64,000 nucleotides of DNA from Gambelia wislizenii (Eukaryota; Chordata; Lepidosauria; Squamata; Crotaphytidae). The notes below the pieces were generated by a model. The model saw nothing but the letters and a program-made list of their open reading frames with translations. It searched no databases and was not told the DNA's origin. Position 1 is the first letter of the stretch, and each line of letters begins with the position of its first letter. Made by a program: the position numbers and the translations under genes. This document shows positions 47,441-57,578 of the stretch, one piece after another. Location of the stretch: NCBI GenBank assembly GCA_030847615.1, contig JAUMIR010000001.1:440874687-440938686 (forward strand), in the 5' to 3' direction.

Positions 47441-48993
47441 AGGGCAGAAATGGTGATGCAGGGGCGAAGGGAAAGATCATGCTCCCTTCTTGTCCAGAGA
47501 GAATTTTTGGCTTGGCTCCTAGTCGGTTATTTTACTGCCTAAGTTTTCCCTGCCCCAAATGTCATGCAGGAATGTCAACCCGCCATCAGTCCTCAGCTAG
47601 AAGTCCCAAGAATCCATATCTGTCTCCTAAAGGAATGAGATTCCTATTGTTCACTGATTCACAGCTGTTTGGAAAATGAAATCTGTCTCCTCATCTGTCA
47701 GCATTTTGAAGAATTTGATTGTTTGAATTTTAGAGGCATCTGTTCTAGCCTCTGTTCCACACAGGGTTCTAGCATCCTTTAGGACTCAGTACAAATCTGC
47801 AACAAAGGTCTTCTCTAGCACATATATAATGAGCCCATCCTTATGTATAATTTCATGATTTGTACTTATAACCATACAAATCAGTGGGGGTGGGCGGGAG
47901 TGGGATAGAGAGTATGTAAATTTTGTGACAGGAAAAAATATCAGAAAACTCAGTGGAATGGATCACATAGATCTATTTTAAGGCTACAGGAAACACAGCA
48001 GTCCAAAAATGATAGAGCTCTCTGCCTTCAAACAGGCAGGGGGTCAGCTTTTACACCTTGTTACAACCATGCATAGGACTGGATAAGAAAAGTTGAATGG
48101 CCATGAAAGGCAGTGCTAGAACATAAACTTAACACATACCTTCCATTTCCTCTAAGCTATGTACAGTATACATAGGAAAATTGCAATTGAAGCACAGTAC
48201 TTACTCCATTTCTGGAATAGATCAGTCTTGGGTTATAAGAGAGAGCTGAGTAGCTTGTTTATAATTTTAACAGTCCTCTTCTGATACTTGGCTTAATTGC
48301 AGATTGGCCACATCTTGTTTCTACCAGCAAAGGCACAAATATGGGCCAGAATCTTGTATGGGATTTATGTATGCATAAGCATGGTAGTTAACCATGTTCC
48401 ACAGTGAATCCTGGCCCAACCCTTCTTCCCCAATTCCCACTTAACAGGGAACAGCTACAGCGATCAATGGAGGTCTGTTTCCTTGTCACTCAGGAAGCAG
48501 CTAACTTCTGTTTTCACCCCCTCTGGTATGCGATCTCCAGTATGACAGGCAGACTCAGGGTCTCTGTCACAATTCCCCCTCCCACTGAAGATTGCTCATA
48601 GGAAGGTGGGAATCTCAATCAACTGCTTCCTGGGTGACAAGGGAACAGACCCCCATTGAGAATGCAGCACCTGCTGCCTGGCATGTGGGAACTGGGAAGC
48701 TTTCACAGTTCATACATAGCCCCTAATGTAGGGTCTATGTAGAGACCATGACTACATAACAGTCATGTAACTCTAGGTTATGAATTCATAACTGCCATAG
48801 AGGATTCTGGCCAAAGGTGTTAAATGAAAATTGTGTATGTCTGGTTATACTGAAAGCTAATGCTAAAGTAAACACTAAAGCTGATTAAAATCCTAAATCA
48901 CTTCACCTTTACATTCTATTTTACCTCCACAATACATTTTGGCCTTTAAATCCTTCAAGTAGAACTGGCTCCCAATGTCTTAGGTCACTGTCC
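47441..48993. other. no recognised feature
   Basis: 48404-48700 contains an inverted pair of GAAGCAG / AGGAAGTG-like words around CTCCCACTGAAG, but no family could be named. Confidence 0.4.
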
Positions 48994-50155
48994 CTTTTGT
49001 GTTTCGCCTCAGGTGTTTATTACTCCAGACTCTTTTGTAAAGTCTTCCAAATGCGCTATGTGCCTTTGCTAATCTGTGATCGATCTCTTTGTCAATCTTG
49101 GCATCTGAGGAGATGATGCTTCCCAGGTAGGTGAACTGCTGAACGGACTTAAGCACAGAATTGCCGACGGCAATGTGGGGATGGTGGTGTTCGTCCTGTG
49201 GTGCAGGCTGGTAAAGAACTTCTGTTTTCTTCAGGTCAACCTGAAGAAAACCTGAAGAGGAGGGTGACCAAAATGGTAAAAGGTTTGGAAACCATGCCTT
49301 AGGAAGAATGGCTTAAGGAGCTATGTATGTTTAGCCTGGAGAAGAGAAGGTTGAGAGGTGATATGATAGCCATGTTTAAGTATTTGAAGGGATGTGATAC
49401 TGAGGATGGAGCAAGCTTGTTTCTGCTACTCCAGACACTAGGATACAGAGCAATGGACTCAAAATACAGGAAAAGAGATTCCACCTAAACATTAGTGTGT
49501 ATAGAGCCATTGTACTGTCTATTCTCCTGTATGGGTCTGAAACATGGGTCACCTATCGCCACCACTTACGACTCCTTGAACGCTTCCACCAGCACTGTTT
49601 ACGCACAATCCTAAATATACACTGGACTGACAATGTGACGAATGTTGCTGTCCTTGAGCAAGCAGGGATCACCAGCATTGAGGCCATGATATTGAGAACA
49701 CAGCTGCGCTGGGCAGGGCATGTGTCTAGGATGGAGGACCATTGCCTCCCCAAAATAGTACTCTACGGTGAACTCGCCATGGGTCAGCGTAAGAGGGGCG
49801 CTCCAAAAAAGCGATACAAGGACTCCCTGAAACAACATCTCAGGCTTGGCCAAATTGATCACCAACAATGGTCTGCCCTGGCCTCACACAGGGAGGCATG
49901 GAGACACACTATCCACAATGCTGCAGCCTTATTTGAGAACTCACGCCGAACAAGTCTTGAAGAGAAACGACAATGCAGAAAGAATCACAAGCTGGAAACA
50001 TCACCCAAGGAGACCTTCTGCTGTGCTTTCTGCAACCGGACCTGTCTATCTCAGATTGGCCTTTTTAGTCATCAGCGCGCTTGCAGAAAACGCGGGATGA
50101 GTCCTTCCTGAATCTTCATTTGCAAATAAAAGCCAGAGAGAGAGAGAGAGAGAGA
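48994..50155 (+). mobile_element. CCHC-finger non-LTR retrotransposon, copy 5, inverted 5' part and CR1 filler
   Basis: 48994-49240 is minus-strand RT code that ends exactly where the plus part begins (NKHLRRNTK, then ISVYRAIVLS). At 49227-49252 it meets a palindrome, TTTTCTTCAGGTCAACCTGAAGAAAA-type. 49256-49492 is a plus-strand CR1 segment (MVKGLETMP, FSLEKRRLRGDMIA). 49493-50111 is the long plus-strand 3' part, open over 204 aa and ending in the finger CAFC-x12-H-x3-C and GMSPS. The tail is (AG)n to 50155. Confidence 0.8.
49256..49492 (+). mobile_element. CR1 segment inside copy 5
   Basis: Matches the CR1 ORF2 end (RVTKMVKGLE to RFHLN) without the 3' terminus. Its first ten bases GAGGAGGGTG return in complement at 50156-50165, where CR1-like sequence CTCTGGACACATTCCAGCT continues in the opposite orientation. 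Confidence 0.75.
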
Positions 50156-50189
50156 CACCCTCCTCTGGACACATTCCAGCTCGGCCAGT

Positions 50190-51424
50190 AACTTGCTGTT
50201 CAGAGGTGTGTTGTCCTGCTCTAACATTTGTTCTGATTTCTTCCAGCATATCTCACAAGATTTGAAGAACAGGTACATAGATACAGAAAATTAAATTACC
50301 CGAAATATCCTCAAGAATGATTTTCAATATAAATTTATCCCCCCATGGTAATACAGTTGTGGCCTGGACTTGATGCCCCTCAGCCTCCAGGCAATGGTAA
50401 TTTGTACCCTCTTCCCTCTCCTGGTTAGGTATGGCTTCTATGATGTCATTACTAACCATACCAGCATCCATGTCTCTGTGTGGCTTATTTTAAAAATTGA
50501 TTTTAAAAATCTTTTAGAGTTTTGAGATATTCCCTGCTGTGCAAGAACCCTCATCTAGTCTTTGCAGGGGAGCAGGGATATAGGCTAAACAAAAGCAAGG
50601 TTAAATCCTTCACCTGCAGCAGTGTCTCACCACTTTGCCATTTTAAATAATCTGATTTTCTTGAAAGATGTGCAGTCTCTCTTTCTCATACTTAAGTGTA
50701 TATCTCTACAGACTTTTCCTTAAGGCTGCAAGCATAATATCCCCATCACAAGGCTATTTAGCTGTTGACTTTGGGCTTGGAGTTTGCAGAACTACCCTGC
50801 TAAGGCTAAAAATGTGACAGCAATACATTTTTACTGATCATCTGGATAAGCCCCTTTATGCCTGTCTTTCTTCCTTTTGAAACTGTTTACATTTTGCCAC
50901 AATCATAGTTTGCCTTATCACTGTCTCTGCAGGTGGGCAATCATCAGTGAGATATACTGCGAATACACTGCAGCTGATGTACCTAAATGGAACCTGCACT
51001 TATAGCCAGACCTGTCAATAACCTTAACACTATTACTGAAGATAGCTTTTTTCGCCAGATTAGTTTCTTTTTGCAAAGATTATCCCGTGACCTATGCACA
51101 AACAACAGCACACATTATTGTTCTTTATTTCTCACCCTCTTCTCTCTGCAGAAAGATGCATCACTTTTTATTATTGTTATCATCACAATAATTGTTACTA
51201 TTATTTATCTGTAAGAGCAGTGAAGAATAGCCCAATCTTTCTCTTCTCTTGATAATAACAAGGTTAGCACTTCTGGAGTTTAACGTGCTCTGTATTCATA
51301 ATCTAATTAATTTTCACTACAGGTCTATAAGACAAGCAGAGAAGAGTTACCTGCATTTATAGGTGAGGGTATTGGAAACAAATGGTATTATTATTTCATC
51401 ATCATCATCATCATCATCATCTGT
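50190..51424. other. no gene; (CAT)n at 51397-51421
   Basis: Balanced composition at 50850-51200, possibly conserved non-coding sequence. No family recognised. Confidence 0.4.
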
Positions 51425-51577
51425 GGTGAGTGTTAGACTAGGACTGGGGAGAGCCAGCTTCAAATCTTTAGTCAGCCAGGAGAGATCATGGTCCAGTCAC
51501 TTTCTCCTAGCCTTAACAGGGTTGTTGTGATGATTAAAAAAGGAGGAAGGAAAGGTGGGATAAAAATTTAATAAACA
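51425..51577 (+). mobile_element. tRNA-derived SINE, short form
   Basis: GAGTGTTAGACTAGGACTGGG, TTCAAATCTTTAGTCAGCC, CAGTCACTTTCTCCTAGCC, GGGTTGTTGTGATGATTAAA and the AAAGGTGGGATAAAAATTTAATAAA tail follow the standard order of this SINE group. Confidence 0.75.
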
Positions 51578-51584
51578 GAAATTA

Positions 51585-51714
51585 CTGTGGGCCCTTGATT
51601 CAAGGACCCTTGTGGATACCAAAATCTGTGGATGCTCAAGTCCCATTATATACAATTGCATAGTAAAATGGTGTCTCCTATGTAAAATGGCAAAATCAAG
51701 GTTTGCTTCTTGGA

Positions 51715-51762
<48 letters not shown>

Positions 51763-51831
51763 ATGAATATTTTCAAATTGTGGTTGGTGGAATCCGTGCA
51801 TAAAGAATCTGTGGATAGGGAGGGCCAACAG
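51585..51831 (+). mobile_element. Tigger/pogo-like MITE with altered termini
   Basis: TA duplications at 51583-51584 and 51832-51833. Both ends read CTG instead of the usual CAG (CTGTGGGCCCTTG and complement of GGGCCAACAG). The interior has (TA)n(TG)n at 51717-51762. Confidence 0.8.
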
Positions 51832-52060
51832 TAGCTTGACAGATCAATCCAGGGTAGGGAGATGTCACATTTGAAGTCCTGCTAGTTTGTGCTGTCCAGG
51901 GCACATGACTCAGGGGATGCTCCAGTAGGAAATGTGCTATGTCAGTGCTTGGTCTGGTGATGTTTCCAGCTGTGCTGAAGGAATATAAGGGAACATCAGA
52001 GGGTGACAAGGATCCAGTGTAGGCTTTGGCTGCCCACAATCCCTCCCCAACCTTTCTATT

Positions 52061-52264
52061 TTCATAGAATCATAGAATCATAGAATTGCAGAGTTGGAAG
52101 AGACCACGAGGGCCATCCAGTCCAACCCCCCTGCCACGCAGGAAATCTTGATCAAAGCATCCCTGACAGATGGCCATCCAGCCTCTGTTTAAAGACCTCC
52201 AAGGAAGGAGACCCCACCACGCTCCGAGGGAGTGTGTTCCACTGCCGAGTGTGTTCCACTGCCG
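52061..52264 (-). mobile_element. CR1 LINE, 3' end fragment with 17-bp tandem duplication
   Basis: Three ATAGAATC units at the 3' terminus, then the usual GAGTTGGAAGAGACCACGAG block. The 5' end has GAGTGTGTTCCACTGCC repeated head to tail at 52230-52246 and 52247-52263. Confidence 0.85.
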
Positions 52265-52591
52265 AATTTTCAACACCAGCAGTGCAGCAACTACAGGGAT
52301 AAAGGGCTCTGACATTATTTTGGGAGGATCCAAAATGTGCACTGGTATATGGTCATCATACTCAGAATTAAAACCAAATAAGGAATCTGACTGTCACATT
52401 CTGCATGGCTGGGGAGTTCCAAGTATAATGCATGGCACAAATCCAACTGGGGACTTGCCAAAACATGCATTTTCAAAACCAGAGTATCCCTGACCTGTAA
52501 GTAAGGAATGCTTACAGCTGGTGAACTGTAGAAAATGACTAGCCAGAAGAATTCTGTTCAATGGGAGTCTAGGCTGACACCCTCCCTGCTT

Positions 52592-53120
52592 TCTTTTCTC
52601 TCTCTCTCTGGCTTTTCTTTGCAAACGAAGATTCAGGAAAGACTCATCCTGCGCTTTCTGCAAGTGCGCTGATGACTAAAAAGGCCAATCCGAGATAAAC
52701 AAGTCCAGTTGCAAAAAGCACAGCAGAAGGTCTCCTTGGGTGATGTTTCTGGGTTGTGATTCTTTCTGCGTTGTCGTTTCTCTTCAGGACTTGTTTGCTG
52801 TGAGTTCTCAAATAAGGCTGCAGCATTGTGGATAGTGCGTCTCCATGCCTCCTAATGTGAGGCCAGGGTGGACCATTGTTGGTGATAAATTTGGCCAAGC
52901 CTGAGATGTTGTTTCAGGGAGTCTTTGTATCGCTTTTTTGGAGCGCCCCTTTTTCGCTGACTCTTTCGTAGAGTACTATTTTGGGGAGAAATATCCATCC
53001 TAGAAACGTGCCTTGCCCAGCACAGCTGTGTTCTCAATATCATGGCCTCAATGCTGGTGATCCCTGCTTGCTCAAGGACAGCAACATTCGTCACATAGTC
53101 AGTCCAGTGTATATTTAGGA
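52592..53120 (-). mobile_element. CCHC-finger non-LTR retrotransposon, copy 6
   Basis: (TC)n tail side at 52596-52610, hairpin, finger codons, HNAAALFEN code, and RT C-terminal code (TNVAVLEQAGITSIEAMILR) to TCCAGTGTATATTTAGG. A frameshift lies near 52990. Not inverted, 5' truncated. Confidence 0.8.
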
Positions 53121-53687
53121 TAGCAATTACTCAAACAAGCATTCAATGATTAATTGGTTACAGGGAGACTTTTAATGGGTGTGTGTATGCAGTATGGGAT
53201 ATGTGTGCTATATTTTAAAAATGTATTGCACACAGAGTCGGAGAAATAAAGAGACCACACACAGAATATGGGGTGAAATAAATGGTTTTTATTTATCACC
53301 CTACTTATTTAAATCCCTAAATCTTCAGCGGGGGGAGGCAACCTAGTGAGGGAGCAGCTGGGGCGGATCGTCCCTTCTGGACTTATGCCCCCAGCTTCCC
53401 CGGGCGAACACCTGAGCCCTGTTGAGCAACCTCAGTACTTGGGGTTGCTCTTCAGCCGGCCCGTGTCTGGAAGGTCAACCCGAAAGTCCCCCACCCAATC
53501 CATACAGATTAAGGTGAGGGATTATCCTTCCGGCCAACCCCAAGGTAGGTCTCCTTCTGTTCTCCCAGATCATACAATCTAAGGAGACCCTTCCAGAGAC
53601 CATCCCTTCACCGAAATCGGTGCCCTAGGTGTACACCATGATCTACGCCTCCCCCTTTCCCGCCATGGATAAGGGGCAAGCGTCCGC

Positions 53688-54292
53688 TTAGTCCCTTAAT
53701 CCCCCACCAGCTTGAGCCAACAGGTCCCTCAACCCCTGCTGAAGATCACCCAAAAATAACATATTTCCCATATCCGAGAGATGTACCCCATCAGCCCTGT
53801 AGAGCTCGGGCCTCTCGAACACAATTCCAGGATGTGCTAAGTAACAACCTCCCATTGAAGACACAAACTTCCCCATTTGCCTGTTGACTTTGCGCCGTGC
53901 TCTGTCAATCAAGCGGGGGTTCCCCTCCCCTCTCCATAACTGTCTAGGCAGTATAGCCGACCACATGATAGTGGTCTCAGGCCATGTAGACTTAATCACC
54001 CCCAGGTCATGTGACGCCTGAATCACCAGGGCCTTACCTTTAAGTAAGCCCAAGTCATTTCCCCCCAGATGTATAATCAGAACATCAGGCGGTGGCCTAA
54101 CATGTTCCTCAAACAATAATGGCATGGGCCCATGCCAACGAAGACCCCTTTTCCCCAACCATTCTATCACCCCCATGTCTTCCAAGCTCAGGTGAGGTCC
54201 AAAATAACTTAATCGGGCCTGTCGGGCCGCCCAGTAGACCATACTGTGGCCACAGATCAGCACCCGACGTCTCACCGGCTGGATTCTAAAAT
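53688..54292 (-). CDS. SGNH hydrolase domain of Ngaro element (second exon)
   Basis: This would be an esterase or acylhydrolase of the SGNH/GDSL fold. CGHSMV near its start holds the block I serine (G-x-S). HLGGNDLG is block III with the GGND asparagine. RADGVHLSDMGN near the end is block V, with the D-x-x-H pair. The catalytic set thus looks complete in about 200 codons without a stop. The open frame extends left to a nominal ATG at 54506, but residues 1-71 of that reading overlap the recombinase in another frame and look non-coding. A branch point and acceptor directly before 54292 instead suggest translation from a spliced RNA. Esterase domains occur in ORF1 of CR1-like elements too, so a role with nucleic acid-bound Gag or membranes is conceivable, but the real function is unknown. 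Confidence 0.75.
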
Positions 54293-54325
54293 CTGGAAGA
54301 CAAAAGGGGAAGAAAATAGTTAGTA
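54293..54325 (-). promoter_or_regulatory. 3' splice site: branch point, pyrimidine tract, acceptor
   Basis: On the minus strand TACTAAC (54325-54319) is followed by a C/T-rich tract without AG and by TTCCAG, with the exon starting at 54292. Branch adenine to acceptor is about 27 nt, a normal distance. The TAA in the branch motif is also the stop codon of the recombinase. Confidence 0.7.
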
Positions 54326-55234
54326 TGGTAAAGGACGGATGTACCTCCGGTAGGAGGATGACCGCCACCTCCCAATACCCTGTATGGTCCTTGCGGGCAA
54401 CCCCATTGCAGCCGCCGTAGAAGCAGCCCCTATCCGGAAGGAATGTGTTGCGAACTTGACACCCTCCAGCCCCATCCACTGCAAGGCCTTGGATGTCACA
54501 GTCCAAAACTGATACCTAGTCAAGGGAGAAGAATCAGCATGAATAAACAGCAATCCTGGGCACTGACCCCTTACCTGAAGATAGTCCTGCAGAGCGAGCA
54601 TCGGACATAATGCATCATTACTACAGCGTCGGAGCTTAACAATTTTACCCCGACCTAGCTGGTCCGTTTTTGAGAACCGCAGCGTGCAGATCACCTGCTC
54701 TTCCATCACCTTTATATCCCTCAATTCTAATGCCCTCCCTGACATATCACACTTGGAAAGCGCCACAAGCTCGCTGATTCGCAAGGCGCCAAAAAAGGCC
54801 ATCAGGGAAGCTGCATGAAAAAGCGATGCCTCATAGGGTGAAGAACAGACCCCAGACCATACCTGGCGTAAACCCTTTAATATAACTGGTGAAAGGGGGA
54901 CCCGTAAATCCCTCTTTCTGCCTTTCTCCCGAGCCCATCCCTCTAATGTCTTCCGTATCCTAAAGTCACCCGTATTATCCGGGGGGCCCTGAACCTTCAA
55001 CCAAAAAGCTAAGGCTGCTAGCCTGCCCCTAATAGATTGTGGGGCCAAACCCCTTTTATAAAGATGCACACAAAATTGCAAGAGGTGTGTAACTGGGACC
55101 TTAACACCTTGCTGAAACCCCTTTTGCTTTCTAAACTGCTGAAATTCCTGAACTGCTCTAGCGTAACCCCTTCTCGTGCTGACAGCAACTGACATACCTA
55201 GGGCCCTCCAAATTTTGGACTCCCAATCTGCCAT
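54320..55234 (-). CDS. tyrosine recombinase of Ngaro element
   Basis: Integrates the circular DNA intermediate of the element by site-specific recombination. The 304-residue frame is open. The N-terminal SAM-like domain begins STRRGYARAVQEFQQF and includes PVTHLLQFCVHLY. The catalytic part has Arg I in GALRISELVAL, a lysine in RFSKTDQ, HSFRIGAAS (H-x-x-R), GIGRW and the nucleophile tyrosine in RRYIRP shortly before the stop. All expected R-K-H-R-W-Y positions are present. The start is uncertain: the family often reads YR from an overlap with pol, and the nominal ATG at 55234 follows the RNase H frame. A good donor-like CAG-GTAAGG lies inside at 54574. Confidence 0.85.
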   Translation of the reverse strand: MADWESKIWRALGMSVAVSTRRGYARAVQEFQQFRKQKGFQQGVKVPVTHLLQFCVHLYKRGLAPQSIRGRLAALAFWLKVQGPPDNTGDFRIRKTLEGWAREKGRKRDLRVPLSPVILKGLRQVWSGVCSSPYEASLFHAASLMAFFGALRISELVALSKCDMSGRALELRDIKVMEEQVICTLRFSKTDQLGRGKIVKLRRCSNDALCPMLALQDYLQVRGQCPGLLFIHADSSPLTRYQFWTVTSKALQWMGLEGVKFATHSFRIGAASTAAAMGLPARTIQGIGRWRSSSYRRYIRPLPY

Positions 55235-55755
55235 AGACCCATCGGTATCTTGTCGCCCTCGGGCTCGGCATCCGGAGCCAACTGTCTGAAGCGCTCCATC
55301 TGCATGCGGGAAAGAGCGTCAGCAATCTCATTGTTAACGCCCGCCACATGCCGTGCCATAAACAAGATGTTATATTTAAGGCATTGCAACGTAAAGCACC
55401 TAACCAATCTCATGACCCGGGGAGACTTAGATGTAAGAGAGTTTATCACCTGGACAGTTGCCGAATTGTCACATCAAAAATGTACTGACGAATTCGCCAA
55501 CTCACCAGGCCAAATGAAAGAAGCCACAAGAATCGGAAAAAAATCCAAAAAAGTAAGATCCAGCGTAATGTCCGTCCCGCACCAATCTGCAGGCCACTGA
55601 CTTGCACACCACCGGCCACCGAAGTAAACTCCGAAGCCTATAGATCCTGCTGCATCAGATGAAATCTGTAATGTGCCTTGCAGCTTCCTTTCCTCACGCC
55701 AGAATGAAACTCCATTAAAGTGCCCCAGGAAGTCCTGCCCTGGGCACATGTGTTC
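55198..55755 (-). pseudogene. RNase H domain of Ngaro pol (truncated, frameshifted)
   Basis: FNGVSFWREERKLQG opens the domain. LQISSDAAGSIGFGVYFGG contains its first aspartate. LTFLDFFPILVA has Asp where Glu is usual. SLTSKSPRVMRLVRCFTLQC and RHVAGVNNEIADALSRMQ close it. It is split between two frames near 55450-55480. Upstream RT is missing: the sequence passes at about 55750-55760 straight from gag code into this domain. Confidence 0.8.
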
Positions 55756-55759
55756 CATG

Positions 55760-56538
55760 TCCTCTCGACCTTCCACTTTTTCAATTTCTCCTCCTTCTCA
55801 TCCAAATCCTCTTTATCCTTTTTTTCCATTTCCTGATATAAAAGTGAAAAAACATCAACATATTCACCCTTCAAAATTTTATCCCGGGTGGACTGTAGCA
55901 GGTGATCACCAAGAGGGAGAGACATCTCCCCAAAGGGGACCGCCGGATACGCCACCGCATCGTATCCTGGGGTCTGCGATAAACCAGCGGAAGGTACATT
56001 GCACCCACCAAAGGCAAATGGACCCCATGGATACCATTGGGGCCCACCCCACCCGAACGCCTGTTGGGGCATGGCTCCTGTGCCTTGAGCTAACTGTATC
56101 ACTCTGTGTCCCATTATTAACCGTGGGAGTATGCCAATTAGCCCATGGCCACCCTGTGTAAGATTGTGCATTGTAATTACTGAGTAACTCACCATCATGC
56201 ATCGGTGCAACCACAGATTCATGTTCCAAACTAGAGGGCCTTTCCGTCTGCTGCGATCCCGAATCATCATCCCCATGGATCCTCTTCTCTAATTCATCTA
56301 AACGTGCAAGAATTTGGTTAGAAATTTTTCCTTTGTTCATTGAGCTTTTTGTATTGACAGATTCAACCTCCCCTATTCCTTGAATCCTTTCCAAATGTTG
56401 GATACATTGCAGTATGGCCTGCCACGGTATCTCATCCTCGTCGTCGTCACTGTGTTGGGAAGGAGGGGGAGTGGGTGCCGGCCGTTTTGGTGCCGGCCCT
56501 TTTTCCTTTGCCCCCCCTTTTCCCTTTTTGGGAGCCAT
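55760..56538 (-). pseudogene. Gag-like ORF1 of Ngaro, 5' half, frameshifted
   Basis: Begins MAPKKGKGGAKEKG, a basic Pro-rich start. An acidic patch DDDEDEIPW follows, and a coiled-coil-like ILARLDELEKRIHGDD at residues 76-91. The frame is lost near 56105-56115. The other frame then continues with GYDAVAYPAVPFG, LPLGDHL and DKILKGEYVDVFSLLYQEME, a well-conserved Ngaro gag segment, to KWKVERTW, where the deletion begins. Residues 1-115, before the candidate donor, are intact. Confidence 0.75.
56187..56193 (-). promoter_or_regulatory. candidate 5' splice site in gag
   Basis: GATG-GTGAGT on the minus strand: last exon base 56193, intron from 56192. It interrupts codon 116 of gag after its first base (phase 1). 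The hydrolase exon at 54292 needs exactly this phase, and the joined codon would be GAT. Consensus is strong on the intron side and moderate on the exon side. Confidence 0.5.
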
Positions 56539-56602
56539 TAAAGCAGATGTGTTTAAGTGCCACTCAATATTATTATTATTATTATATTAACTCTTGATAT
56601 CA

Positions 56603-56640
<38 letters not shown>

Positions 56641-56925
56641 TAATTAAGGCAACACTACCAGCCGCTTAAGTCAGCAATAAGATTTAAAACAGCATAAACC
56701 ACAAAAGGAAACAACAGTATTCCAACAGTAAACACCAAAATGGCTGTCTTATCCCCAGTCTCAGTAAGCAGCAAAATTGAGGCCTTAAACAGCAAAATGG
56801 AGGCCTTATCCCCAGCCTGTTAACAATTTTCTAAAATGGCCCCCAACCAACACCACTTCTCAGGAGGAACCTCTGTTGGCCCGCCTATGTCACTGCAGGC
56901 TTTTGGGCAGGCTTATGCTGTCAAG

Positions 56926-57062
56926 CCTGGCCCCCTGGTGGCCCGCCAAAACAACCCCAACTGGCAACAAGCCAGGCCAAAACAACCTACTGCCTGGCCC
57001 CCTGGTGGCCCGCCAAAACAACCTACTGCCTGGCCCCCTGGTGGCCCGCCAAAACAACCCCA
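56926..57062 (-). repeat. short tandem repeats in Ngaro leader
   Basis: GGCCCCCTGGTGGCCCGCC and AAAACAACC are repeated three times with spacings of 67 and 36 bp. Leader repeats are common in such elements. The plus-strand frame across it is an artefact. Confidence 0.65.
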
Positions 57063-57578
57063 ACTGGCAACAGGCCATCAAACCGTCCCCTGCTGGCCCA
57101 CGCAATTTGGTATCTTATATGCTCCAGCAAATGATCCCCAAGTTTCTTCCCTTGTCCTCCCTGCCAAGGGCCCAGTAACAAAACCCAGGCTGGTCCCAGC
57201 CGCAACCAACCCCCCACCTTATCGGGCAGCCGCCCTGATAAATGCCCCCGGAATAGGATGCCTCTAATTCCCAGGCCGCCGCTCCTAACACACCCAGGCT
57301 GAACGGCGCACCCCCCTCGCTCGCCTCCCAAGCCCGAGCCACCCCCCCCCCCGCTAGCCCGTCCTCCTGATCGCAGCCGCGATCCACGGCGCCAAGGAGG
57401 GCAGAGCGACCCCGGCTTGATCAAAGCAAGCAGGGAGACGCTGGCAAATCCCACTCCCATGCTCTCCAAACCACTGGGGGAAAACCCCGAGAATCCTCCA
57501 CGCTCTCCTCCGATCCTCCGCTCTGCTTCCTGCTTCGCCGAATTGAAAAGAGAGGCCTAGGAGAGGGGCGGACTGCCC

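Noticed and set aside
54293..54506. Hydrolase translation start at the ATG at 54506
   Set aside because: The first 71 codons overlap the end of the recombinase in another frame and show no hydrolase motif. The branch point and acceptor lie inside this part.
54320..54574. A donor-like CAG-GTAAGG at 54574 in the recombinase as partner of the 54293 acceptor
   Set aside because: It is phase 0, whereas the hydrolase exon needs phase 1. Joining would meet a stop within a few codons. Kept only as a possible cryptic donor.
56836..57267. Plus-strand frame of 143 codons with Pro/Gln-rich repeats
   Set aside because: Antisense to the leader of the Ngaro element and made of short tandem repeats.
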